A stretch of DNA of 64,000 nucleotides, taken from assembly GCF_001298105.1 (NCBI RefSeq), contig NZ_LGJH01000163.1, positions 62,001 to 126,000 of the forward strand, given 5' to 3'. Under the pieces are notes generated by a model. That model did no database searches and was not told the DNA's origin. It worked only from the letters and a program-made list of their open reading frames with translations. This DNA is from Novosphingobium sp. ST904. GTDB lineage: Bacteria; Pseudomonadota; Alphaproteobacteria; Sphingomonadales; Sphingomonadaceae. Shown here in pieces: positions 27,755 to 35,455 of this stretch. Numbering within the stretch: the first letter of the stretch is position 1; each line of letters opens with the position of its first letter. Made by a program: the position numbers and the translations under genes.

Positions 27755-28378
27755 ATGAAGCAGATCGCCCTCCCACTGTCTGCCGCGAGCGACAGCCCGC
27801 CGCGCATTGTCGTCGGCAGTGCCAACGCACAGGCGATCGACGCCTTGCTTGAGCCGGGTGCATGGCCGTTCCGCAGCGCGATCCTTTCCGGTCCTCCGCG
27901 TTCGGGCAAGTCCCTGCTGGCACGCTGGTTCGTCGAGGCCGGTCACGGCGATGCGCTGGATGACGCCGACCGGATGGAGGAGGACGTGATCTTCCACAGC
28001 TGGAACCGTGCGCAGGAAACCGGACGTCCGTTGCTGATCGTCTCCAGTCGCCGCCGCGGCAGCGGGGAAGGGCGCTGGCAGGTCAGTCTCCCGGACCTGG
28101 GATCCCGGCTTGGCGCCGCCCTGGAACTGGAGATCGTCGAGCCGGACGACGAGATGCTGGCCGCCCTGATCGAGATCCACGCCCAGATGCGCGCACTCAA
28201 TCTCGATCCCACTGCGATCGACTATCTTGTACCGCGCGTCGTGCGTAGCCATCTGGGCGTCGAAAATCTGGTCACTGCCATTGATCGGCTCAGTCTGGAA
28301 CGCAAGCAGCCGCCTACTCTGGCGATCTGGCGCGACGCTCTGATCGAGACTAAAGGCGGCGACTCGAAGACCACTTGA
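27755..28378 (+). CDS. hdaA: DnaA-related regulatory protein HdaA/Hda
   Basis: This 207-residue ADP-type AAA+ protein is related to DnaA domains III and resembles alphaproteobacterial HdaA, which promotes DnaA-ATP hydrolysis with the beta clamp. An N-terminal clamp-binding-like motif (QIALPLSAA) is followed by a short Walker A (LSGPPRSGKSLLARWFVEAG), a sensor region (IVSSRRRGSGEGRWQVSLPD) and LRSLG-type lid helices (HLGVENLVTAIDRLSLERKQ). The first codon could be GTG 27752 or ATG 27755. It probably shares a transcript with the DUF2066 gene. Confidence 0.82.
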   Translation: MKQIALPLSAASDSPPRIVVGSANAQAIDALLEPGAWPFRSAILSGPPRSGKSLLARWFVEAGHGDALDDADRMEEDVIFHSWNRAQETGRPLLIVSSRRRGSGEGRWQVSLPDLGSRLGAALELEIVEPDDEMLAALIEIHAQMRALNLDPTAIDYLVPRVVRSHLGVENLVTAIDRLSLERKQPPTLAIWRDALIETKGGDSKTT

Positions 28379-28422
28379 CCGGACGGCTTGCCTTGCGGGC
28401 CGATTGATGGGAGATTCGCGCG

Positions 28423-29124
28423 ATGCTGGGTAATCTTGTCCGCTACCTGGACTCCGTCGTCGCGCGTGACCCTGCGCCGCGTTCACGCTGGGAAGTCCTG
28501 CTCTATCCGGGCGTGTGGGCGCTGTTCTTTCACAAGATCGCGCATCGCCTGTTCCGTGCGGACCTGTTCTTCCTGGCCCGCGTGGTGAATCACATCTCCC
28601 GCTTCCTGACCGCGATCGACATTCATCCCGGCGCCACCATCGGGAAGAACTTCTTCATCGACCATGGCTTCACCGTCATCGGCGAAACGGCCGAGATCGG
28701 CGACAATGTGACGATCTACCAGTGCGTCACGCTGGGCGGTTCCAACCCCACCAACGGCAAGGGCGGCAAACGCCACCCGACTTTGCTCGACAATGTGATC
28801 GTAGGCTCCGGCGCGCAGATCATCGGCCCGGTAACGGTGGGCAGGCGCGCACGTGTCGGCGCCAGTGCCGTCGTGACCGAGGACGTGCCCGAAGGCGCGA
28901 CGATGATCGGCGTCAAGGCGCGCTCCACGCTGGTGAAGGCGGAAACTTACGCGAAGGACTTCATGCCTTACGGCACGCCCTGCAAGGAACCGTGCGAGCC
29001 GGTGGGCAACCAGCGGATCGACGAGCTGGAGGAGCAGATTGCCGCCCTGCGCGCGCAAGTGGCCGAATTGATGCATGCGCGCGAGGATGAGCCGCAGGCC
29101 GAGCCGGCCGTGAAGGGCGTCTGA
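28423..29124 (+). CDS. cysE: Serine O-acetyltransferase
   Basis: This 233-residue enzyme makes O-acetylserine for cysteine synthesis. The N-terminal helical part is VLLYPGVWALFFHKIAHRLF. It is followed by the left-handed beta-helix with catalytic DIHPGATIGKNFFIDHGFTV, IYQCVTLGGSNPTNGKGGKR (His and Gly-rich CoA loop) and PVTVGRRARVGASAVV. A C-terminal acidic helix (IDELEEQIAALRAQVAEL) is likely a coiled coil. It belongs to the short bacterial form lacking the long N-terminal domain. DUF2794 follows 5 bases later. Confidence 0.95.
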   Translation: MLGNLVRYLDSVVARDPAPRSRWEVLLYPGVWALFFHKIAHRLFRADLFFLARVVNHISRFLTAIDIHPGATIGKNFFIDHGFTVIGETAEIGDNVTIYQCVTLGGSNPTNGKGGKRHPTLLDNVIVGSGAQIIGPVTVGRRARVGASAVVTEDVPEGATMIGVKARSTLVKAETYAKDFMPYGTPCKEPCEPVGNQRIDELEEQIAALRAQVAELMHAREDEPQAEPAVKGV

Positions 29125-29129
29125 ACCGA

Positions 29130-29501
29130 ATGGTGTCAGGCCCCGCAGGCGCGAATTCCAGTACCGGCAGCGTCTTGGCCTTTCCCGGCCGCACGCCCTT
29201 GCAGATCGGGTTCGACCGGCTCGAACTCCAGCGCATTCTCGATCTTTACGGCCGCATGGTGGCAGCAGGCATGTGGCGCGATTATGCGATGGATTTCGGC
29301 AAGGAGGCCGCCAACTTCTCTGCCTTCCGCCGCGCTGCCGAGCGTCCGCAGGCCCGAATCGAGAAGCGCCCTTCGCTGCGTACGAAACAGGGAATGTGGA
29401 CACTGTTCGGCGAGGCCGGGCAAATCCTGAAGCGCGGACATGAATTGGCCGGCGTGCTCAGCCCGCTGGAGCGCAAGCTGCTGAAAGTGGTGGAAGACTG
29501 A
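29130..29501 (+). CDS. DUF2794 family protein
   Basis: This 123-residue soluble protein has RLELQRILDLYGRMVAAGMW, RDYAMDFGKEAANFSAFRRA and ERPQARIEKRPSLRTKQGMW, a block typical of DUF2794. That family is found in alphaproteobacteria beside cysE. Its function is unknown. Five bases separate it from cysE, so they form an operon. Confidence 0.85.
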   Translation: MVSGPAGANSSTGSVLAFPGRTPLQIGFDRLELQRILDLYGRMVAAGMWRDYAMDFGKEAANFSAFRRAAERPQARIEKRPSLRTKQGMWTLFGEAGQILKRGHELAGVLSPLERKLLKVVED

Positions 29502-29522
29502 GCCTCAGGGGCTCCTATGCGG

Positions 29523-30145
29523 TCAGGCGAATGCGTGATGCATGTCCAGATCCGCCTCCTGCGCGCGGGCTACGCCGTTGACAATCGCAAGCAGGGATCC
29601 GGCGGCGACAATTCGCAAGGCATAAAGGATGCAGGTCAGCACGGCGCCTGCCGGCGGTGCGCTTATGCTGAATGACAGGAGCGTTCCTGCGACAGTACCG
29701 GCGATCATGCAGGTCCACCAGACGACCAGGCGCGGATCGGTAGGCTGGTCTGCATCATGGCCATGCAGGTGGCTCCGGTTCCACAACTCTCTCATCGCTT
29801 CGAATGGCTTGAACAGGCAGGCTATCGGAATGAAGAAGTAGCCGACGGACCACCCGGGCGAGAATTCCAGGCCTTCCATCCCGGCCGCGAAGAGATTCGC
29901 ATGGGCCCTGTGGATCCAAAGCGACACCGCGACTGCGCAGACCAGATAGACGGCCAGGACGGCGACGGTACCTGTGGCGGCGAAAATCGCCAGCGGGCTT
30001 TCCGGGGCGGCACCCCTGGCGAGCGAAGCTGCTATGGCCGCGAGGGTCAGCCCGGTGGTTCCGATGTGGCAGCACAGCAGAACCCGTACCACGAGGTACG
30101 GCGGGCGAGCGAGGCGATTCCATCGGAAAGCGCGGTTTCGGGCAT
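29523..30145 (-). pseudogene. DUF4328 membrane protein, probable frameshift near the N-terminus
   Basis: Four-helix membrane protein with the DUF4328 core: FSPGWSVGYFFIPIACLFKP followed by FEAMRELWNRS, then a C-terminal WWTCMIAGTVAGTLLSFSIS. The frame containing the core begins only at a GTG (30092) inside the first helix. Restoring one C near 30103 joins it to an ATG at 30145 (MPETALSDGIASLAR then PYLVVRVLLCC), matching the length of the neighbouring paralogue. This frameshift is less certain than the others, since GTG 30092 could be a real start. Family members are membrane proteins of unknown function. Confidence 0.65.
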
Positions 30146-30175
30146 GATGAAGCTACTTTCGGGAAGGATTGTCGT

Positions 30176-30853
30176 TCAGGCAAAGACGGTTTTTTCGTCC
30201 ATGAGCGTGGCCTGCGCGAGGGTGATTGCGCGCAGGATCACCACGAGGCCGGCAGCAGCCACGCACCAGAAGACAAGCCCTGAGAGCATGAGCGAAAGGT
30301 TGAGCAGACTGGGCGCGATGAATTTCACCGGCGAAACGAGGTTGAACAGCCCGAGGCCGGTCACGAAGAACACCAGCAAGGAACCGGTGACGAAGCTCAT
30401 CCACCAGATCGCCACTTGCGTGACGCCGGTGCGCGACTGGTACTCGTCTTCTCCGTGGCTGCGGTTCCACAGTTCGCGCATGGCCAGGAACGGCACGAAG
30501 AGCTGCGCCACCGGAACGAAGAAACTGGCGCCGGACCAGACCGGCCGCGCGCGAAGGCCGGCGAGCCCGACAGCATGGAGGTTGGCGATGGCCTTGTGAA
30601 ACCAGAGCAGGAAGGCGATCATGGCTACGATGAAAGTGACCAGACCGGCGATAATCGCCAAGCCCGCGATCACGAAGGGAACCATCTTCGGGTCGCCGAG
30701 CTCGATATAGCCGATTTGCCGCCTGTATTCGGCCCAGGCCAGCGCGACAATCGCGATGATCAGGGCAACGACATAAGCTGCTGCTGCCAGTTGGGTGAAG
30801 ATCGAATAAGTCGCCAGCCGCGCGTTAGCTTGCGGCGTGATATGCCCCCGCAT
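30176..30853 (-). CDS. DUF4328 family membrane protein
   Basis: This 225-residue protein has four to five membrane helices (AAAAYVVALIIAIVALAWAE, VIAGLAIIAGLVTFIVAMIA, WMSFVTGSLLVFFVTGLGLF) and the family signature ARPVWSGASFFVPVAQLFVP followed by FLAMRELWNRS. It is a paralogue of the gene just downstream on the same strand, so a local duplication is likely. No partner genes hint at function. Confidence 0.75.
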   Translation of the reverse strand: MRGHITPQANARLATYSIFTQLAAAAYVVALIIAIVALAWAEYRRQIGYIELGDPKMVPFVIAGLAIIAGLVTFIVAMIAFLLWFHKAIANLHAVGLAGLRARPVWSGASFFVPVAQLFVPFLAMRELWNRSHGEDEYQSRTGVTQVAIWWMSFVTGSLLVFFVTGLGLFNLVSPVKFIAPSLLNLSLMLSGLVFWCVAAAGLVVILRAITLAQATLMDEKTVFA

Positions 30854-30940
30854 GTTCCAGTATTCCCCCGTCGCACCTCACGGGAGGCTGCCCTGCGGCA
30901 AGCGCGACGTCAACTGGGTTACAATTTGGGCTTCGGGAAT

Positions 30941-31852
30941 TTAACCTTGGGTTTTCAGCAGCAGGGAGAGAGCGTGCTGGGCCTGTTCCATGCCCGTTTC
31001 CAGCACGCTGTCACCGCTGCGGTCGGCAATCCTGGGCCAGGCTGAGGCGAACCCTTCTACGGAAAGGTTGTCCTCGCCAAGCAGAATGCCGTCATTCATT
31101 GTGACGAAAGCGCTCTGGCAGACACCGCCCCCTGCGCCGACTATGGCGTCATTGGGGGCGTCCTTCGATACGAGAAACAGTGCGGCGGGCACGACGGCTT
31201 CGGGGCGGAACGCTGAGTAGGCTTCGTCGGGGAAGATGTCCGCGGTCATCCGCGTACCGGCGGTGGGGGCAAGCGAATTGACGCGGATGCCGTACTTCGC
31301 CCCTTCCATGCGAAGCGTACGCGCAAGGCCCAGAACGCCGAGCTTTGCCGCTCCGTAGTTGGCCTGGCCGAAGTTGCCGCCGAGACCGCTGGAACTCGTC
31401 GTCATGAGTACGCGGCCATAGTTCTGCTCTCGCATGATTTCCCACACGGCCTTGGTCGCATAAGCACTGCCTAGCAGATTGACCCTTACGACCCGTTCGA
31501 AATCGGCCATGTCCATCTTGGCGAAAGTGCGGTCGCGCAGGATTCCGGCATTGTTGATGAGAACATGGATGCCGCCCCACGCCTCCCTGGCGCGTGCGGC
31601 CATGGCTTCCATTTGCGCGAAGTCCGAAACGTCCCCGCCATCGGCCATGGCCTCGCCGCCGAGCGCGCGGATTTCTTCGACGACGGCAAGCGCGGAATCG
31701 GAATGCCCCGAGCCGTCAAGCGCCGTGCCAAGGTCGTTGACGACGACTTTCGCACCGCGCCGCGCGAGTTCGAGGGCATAGGCCCGGCCAAGGCCGTGGC
31801 CCGCTCCGGTAACCACGGCAACCTGATCGGCAAAGGAGATGAAGGACTGCAT
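30941..31852 (-). CDS. SDR family oxidoreductase (multifunctional-enzyme-type, acyl-CoA related)
   Basis: This 303-residue NAD(P)-dependent short-chain dehydrogenase has the Rossmann motif VVTGAGHGLGRAYALELARR, VVVNDLGTALDGSG, the NNAG motif (HVLINNAGILRDRTFAKMD), the active-site Ser in TTSSSGLGGNFG, and YGAAK (YxxxK). The NDLG after beta-2 and the RDRTFAKM pattern are typical of hydroxyacyl-CoA dehydrogenase-type SDRs related to HSD17B4/FOX2. The start at 31852 (MQSFISFADQ) is preferred over an upstream one that adds a basic tail. It is divergent from purS. Confidence 0.85.
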   Translation of the reverse strand: MQSFISFADQVAVVTGAGHGLGRAYALELARRGAKVVVNDLGTALDGSGHSDSALAVVEEIRALGGEAMADGGDVSDFAQMEAMAARAREAWGGIHVLINNAGILRDRTFAKMDMADFERVVRVNLLGSAYATKAVWEIMREQNYGRVLMTTSSSGLGGNFGQANYGAAKLGVLGLARTLRMEGAKYGIRVNSLAPTAGTRMTADIFPDEAYSAFRPEAVVPAALFLVSKDAPNDAIVGAGGGVCQSAFVTMNDGILLGEDNLSVEGFASAWPRIADRSGDSVLETGMEQAQHALSLLLKTQG

Positions 31853-31992
31853 CAGCCGGGAATGGCAGGTTGCGCGAGCCCCTTCAATTGCAAAGGTGGC
31901 ACGGTTTGGCCTCCTCACGGGTTGCCCCGGAGCGTTCGCGAGGCCATAGGCGCATGAAACGAATCTGCGCTGCTTTAGCGAAAGGCCCTGCG

Positions 31993-32226
31993 ATGAAAGT
32001 CCGCGTCCACGTCAGCCTCAAGCCCGGTGTTCTCGACCCGCAGGGCCGGGCGATCCACCATTCGCTCGAAGGCCTCGGCTTCGACGGTGTCAACGATGTG
32101 CGCGCCGGCCGCCTCTTCGAACTCGATGTCGAAGAATCGGTCAGCGACGAAGCGATCGACGACATGTGCAAGAAGCTCCTCGCCAACATGGTGATCGAGA
32201 ACTACCGCATCGAGAAGGTCGCCTGA
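31993..32226 (+). CDS. purS: Phosphoribosylformylglycinamidine synthase subunit PurS
   Basis: This 77-residue small subunit of the three-part FGAM synthase (PurS–PurQ–PurL) has VHVSLKPGVLDPQGRAIHHS followed by LEGLGFDGVNDVRAG, and NMVIENYRIEKV at the end, all standard. Its stop overlaps the purQ ATG (TGATG at 32224-32228). purL is not in the window. Confidence 0.96.
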   Translation: MKVRVHVSLKPGVLDPQGRAIHHSLEGLGFDGVNDVRAGRLFELDVEESVSDEAIDDMCKKLLANMVIENYRIEKVA

Positions 32227-32903
32227 TGGCTTTCCGCTCCGCTGTCGTCACGTTCCCGGGCTCCAACTGCGACCGCGATCTGGCGGTGGCGCTGGAAAAG
32301 GTTTCGGGGAACGAGTGCATCCGCGTCTGGCACGGTGATGCAGAACTTCCCGAACGGCTCGACTTCATCGGCCTGCCCGGCGGCTTCTCCTATGGTGACT
32401 ACCTTCGCTGCGGCGCGATCGCTTCGCGTTCGCCGGTCATGCAGGCGGTGATCGAGGCCGCCAATCGCGGCGTGCCGGTGTTCGGCGTTTGCAACGGCTT
32501 CCAGGTGCTGACCGAAAGCGGCCTCCTGCCGGGCGCCCTGCTGCGCAATTCGGGCATCCGGTTCGTGTGCCGCGAAGTGTCGCTCAAGGTGGAGAACGCG
32601 CAGTCGTTGTTCACCTCCGGATACGAGACCGGCCAGCATATCCGCGTTCCGGTCGCTCACCATGACGGCAACTATCATGCCGACGACGAAACGCTCGACC
32701 GTCTCGAGGGCGAGGGCCGCGTGGCTTTCCGCTATGCCGAGGACGTCAACGGTTCGGCCCGTCAGATCGCCGGCGTGCTCAATGCCGCCGGCAACGTGCT
32801 GGGCATGATGCCGCACCCGGAGCGAGCGATCGAGGCGACGCACGGGGGCACGGATGGCCGCGCGTTGTTCGAAAGCGCGATTCGCGGCATGGTCGGCGCC
32901 TAA
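32226..32903 (+). CDS. purQ: Phosphoribosylformylglycinamidine synthase subunit PurQ
   Basis: This 225-residue class I glutamine amidotransferase subunit supplies ammonia to PurL. It shows AVVTFPGSNCDRDLAVAL, GLPGGFSYGDYLRCGAIA, the nucleophile elbow VFGVCNGFQVLTESGLLPG (Cys), IRVPVAHHDGNY, and the catalytic His-Glu in GMMPHPERAIE. Length is normal. It is coupled to purS by a stop/start overlap, and a terminator follows. Confidence 0.97.
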   Translation: MAFRSAVVTFPGSNCDRDLAVALEKVSGNECIRVWHGDAELPERLDFIGLPGGFSYGDYLRCGAIASRSPVMQAVIEAANRGVPVFGVCNGFQVLTESGLLPGALLRNSGIRFVCREVSLKVENAQSLFTSGYETGQHIRVPVAHHDGNYHADDETLDRLEGEGRVAFRYAEDVNGSARQIAGVLNAAGNVLGMMPHPERAIEATHGGTDGRALFESAIRGMVGA

Positions 32904-32983
32904 GCGGCCGCCAGGGCGGGTCCGGCGATTGCAGGACCCGCTGCGGACCGACTATCGAAGGTTTGCCCAATCGGGAAAGATCG

Positions 32984-33018
32984 GGAGCGGGGAGGGGCAT
33001 GCCTTTCCCGCTCCTTTT
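32984..33018 (+). terminator. Rho-independent terminator after purSQ
   Basis: GGAGCGGG (32984-32991) pairs with CCCGCTCC (33007-33014), followed by TTTT. It lies between purQ and the convergent GGDEF/EAL gene. Confidence 0.7.
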
Positions 33019-33037
33019 CGTTGGGCTTTCTGGAATT

Positions 33038-35389
33038 TCAGGCGGCGGAGTAGGCGCGGTTGCGGAACAGCGCGCCGGCGTCCGCGGCCGACATCGGGCG
33101 GCCGAAGAAGTAGCCCTGGATCTTGCGGCAGCCGAGCTTGCGGATCATCTCCACCTCCTTCTCGGTTTCCGTGCCTTCGGCGGTGGTCGACATGCCGAGG
33201 CTGTCGGCCATGGCGACGACGGCACGGATGATCGCCAGGCTTTCCGGGTTGCCGGTGGCGGCGCCCTGCACGAAGGAGCGATCGATCTTGATGGTCGAGA
33301 AGCGGAGCTTGCGCAGGTAGCCGAGCGAGGAATAGCCGGTGCCGAAATCGTCGAGGGCGACCTTGCAGCCCAGTGCCATGACCTGCTCCAGCGCGGCGCG
33401 GGCGAGCGTGGCGTCGCGTAGGAAGATGCTCTCGGTCACTTCCAGTTCGAGCCTGGCGGCGGGAAGTCCGCTTTGCGTCAGCGCAGAGACCACGCTGGTG
33501 ACGAAGTTGGCGTCGAGCAATTGTTCGCCCGACACATTGGCGGCAACGCGGACATGATCCGGCCAGTTCATTGCCTCGCGGCAAGCCTCCCGAAGCACCC
33601 ATTCGCCGATCGGCACGATAAGACGCGTATCTTCGGCGAGGGGAATGAACTTGGCCGGGCTGACGAAGCCATGCTCCTTGCTGTTCCAGCGCAGGAGCGC
33701 CTCGAAGCTGACGACGGCTTCGCTTCCGGCATCGACGACCGGTTGGTAGTGGAGCGCGAATTCCTTGCGTTCCACCGCCGATCGGAGCGAGAATTCCAGC
33801 TTGCGCCGTTCCTCGGCATGGGCGTGGAGCACGGGTTCGTAAGTGAAGTGTGCGTTGCCGCCCTCGTCCTTGGAGCGATAGAGCGCGAGATCGGCGTTGC
33901 GCATCAGGGTTTCGACGGTTGCGCCGTCGCGCGGGCCGATCGCCGAGCCTACCGATGCGCCCACGAAGAGAGTGTGGTGGTCGACCTGGTAGGGCTGGGA
34001 AAGACTCTGGATGATGCGCTGCGCGACGCGCCGCACGTAGTCGAGGTCCGATGCATCGCGAATGACGACCGCGAACTCGTCCCCGCCTAGGCGGCCGCAG
34101 ACTTCGCGATCGGTCATCTGTTCCTTCAGGCGCTCCGATACGCGCGCCAGCAACTGGTCGCCGACATGGTGCCCCAGGGTCTCGTTCACGGCCTTGAAGC
34201 GGTCGAGGTCGATCATGAGGAAGGCGCAACGCGTGCGCCACTGCGCTGCGTAGGCAAGCGCTCCATCCAGGGCTTCGGTGAGCATCAGGCGATTGGGAAG
34301 CCCGGTCAGGGGATCGTAGCGCGCAAGCCAGGCGATCTTGTCCGAATTCTCCCGAGCCTCGGTCACATCGGTGCCGTTGCCGCGGAAACCGTCGAACCGG
34401 CCGTTCGCGTCGAGCTTGGGATCTCCTGAAAGGTCCCACCAGCGCGGCCTCCCGCCCACCGAGACGCGGACGAGCAGGTTCGAGAAGCTCTCACGGCGTT
34501 TCAGCCGTTCGGCAAGTTCGTGAAGGCTCGCCGGAAATTCGCCGGTTTCCCAGCTTGGACCAGCCAGCAGTTGGAGGAACGGTACCCCCTCAAGCTCTTC
34601 CGCAGTCCTGTCGAGCGCCCCGGCGAGTCGGCGTGAAACGGCGCGGAGGCGGCGTGAAGGGTCGATCTGCCAGGCCCAGTCGCCGTGACCTTCCTCGGAT
34701 TCGCTTATCAAGAGCGAGACCACTTCGTCCCGTTCGACCATCCCAGCCTCAGCCAGCTTGCCGGTCAGGTACTGCCTGGCGGACTGGATCGTCCCCGCAA
34801 CGACCACGGCGATGAAAGCCGAGGCGATAAGCGCGATGTCGTAGAGCCCGGCGGCAAGGAAGGAGGCGATGGCGGAACCGCCGACAATGGCGATGAAAAG
34901 CAGGGTCGTGAGCGGGAAGCCCGGGATCAGCACGGCACAGGCGGTCATCAGCATGGCCAGCACGGTCCAGAGTTTGATCTGGACTTGCGGATCGACGAAC
35001 GGCCCGAAACCGCACACCGGGATGGCCCAGACCAGACACTTCGCAGCCGTGCTGACGATCTGCGCGCGAGCTTCTCCCCGGTGGCGAGGACGGCTATCCG
35101 CATCGGCCATCGTTCGTCCGATGCGGGCACCGTGCCAGGTGGTCAAGCAGACCAGCATGGCCCAGCAGGCGACCGCCGCCGGATGGACATGGGGCAGAAG
35201 CAGGGCGGCCGCGGCAGCCATGGCCGCCAGCTGCGTCAAGACGCGTGCAAGCGGCGCGCGGCCGAGGCTGGAATACTGGATGCCACGCAGACGAGCCCAA
35301 TCCCCTTCCGCGGGTTCGGTAAAACCGAGAACGGCGAGAACAGGCAACTCCCGGGGAAGGGCCTTGGTGGGGAGTGACCGCTTATTCAC
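33038..35389 (-). CDS. Membrane-bound PAS–GGDEF–EAL cyclic-di-GMP protein
   Basis: This 783-residue protein has six or so N-terminal helices (about 35-200), a PAS-like domain (about 215-340, ending GFRGNGTDVTEAREN), a GGDEF domain (RLGGDEFAVVIRD; DPLTGLPNRLML at its start) and an EAL domain. The EAL part keeps all catalytic residues: FEALLRW, AANVSGEQL, LEVTES, DDFGTGYSSL, IKIDRSF, AEGTET, QGYFFGRP. Phosphodiesterase activity is therefore likely. The GGDEF motif is intact, but the preceding RxxD inhibitory site is absent. The start is GTG 35389 with AGGCTGAAGG just upstream. It lies 66 bases downstream of glmS on the same strand. Confidence 0.9.
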   Translation of the reverse strand: MNKRSLPTKALPRELPVLAVLGFTEPAEGDWARLRGIQYSSLGRAPLARVLTQLAAMAAAAALLLPHVHPAAVACWAMLVCLTTWHGARIGRTMADADSRPRHRGEARAQIVSTAAKCLVWAIPVCGFGPFVDPQVQIKLWTVLAMLMTACAVLIPGFPLTTLLFIAIVGGSAIASFLAAGLYDIALIASAFIAVVVAGTIQSARQYLTGKLAEAGMVERDEVVSLLISESEEGHGDWAWQIDPSRRLRAVSRRLAGALDRTAEELEGVPFLQLLAGPSWETGEFPASLHELAERLKRRESFSNLLVRVSVGGRPRWWDLSGDPKLDANGRFDGFRGNGTDVTEARENSDKIAWLARYDPLTGLPNRLMLTEALDGALAYAAQWRTRCAFLMIDLDRFKAVNETLGHHVGDQLLARVSERLKEQMTDREVCGRLGGDEFAVVIRDASDLDYVRRVAQRIIQSLSQPYQVDHHTLFVGASVGSAIGPRDGATVETLMRNADLALYRSKDEGGNAHFTYEPVLHAHAEERRKLEFSLRSAVERKEFALHYQPVVDAGSEAVVSFEALLRWNSKEHGFVSPAKFIPLAEDTRLIVPIGEWVLREACREAMNWPDHVRVAANVSGEQLLDANFVTSVVSALTQSGLPAARLELEVTESIFLRDATLARAALEQVMALGCKVALDDFGTGYSSLGYLRKLRFSTIKIDRSFVQGAATGNPESLAIIRAVVAMADSLGMSTTAEGTETEKEVEMIRKLGCRKIQGYFFGRPMSAADAGALFRNRAYSAA

Positions 35390-35455
35390 GCCTTCAGCCT
35401 ATATCGGGCAAAGGGTTATTACTAGGTAAAGCATAAGCGGTCACCGCCGCGCGGG

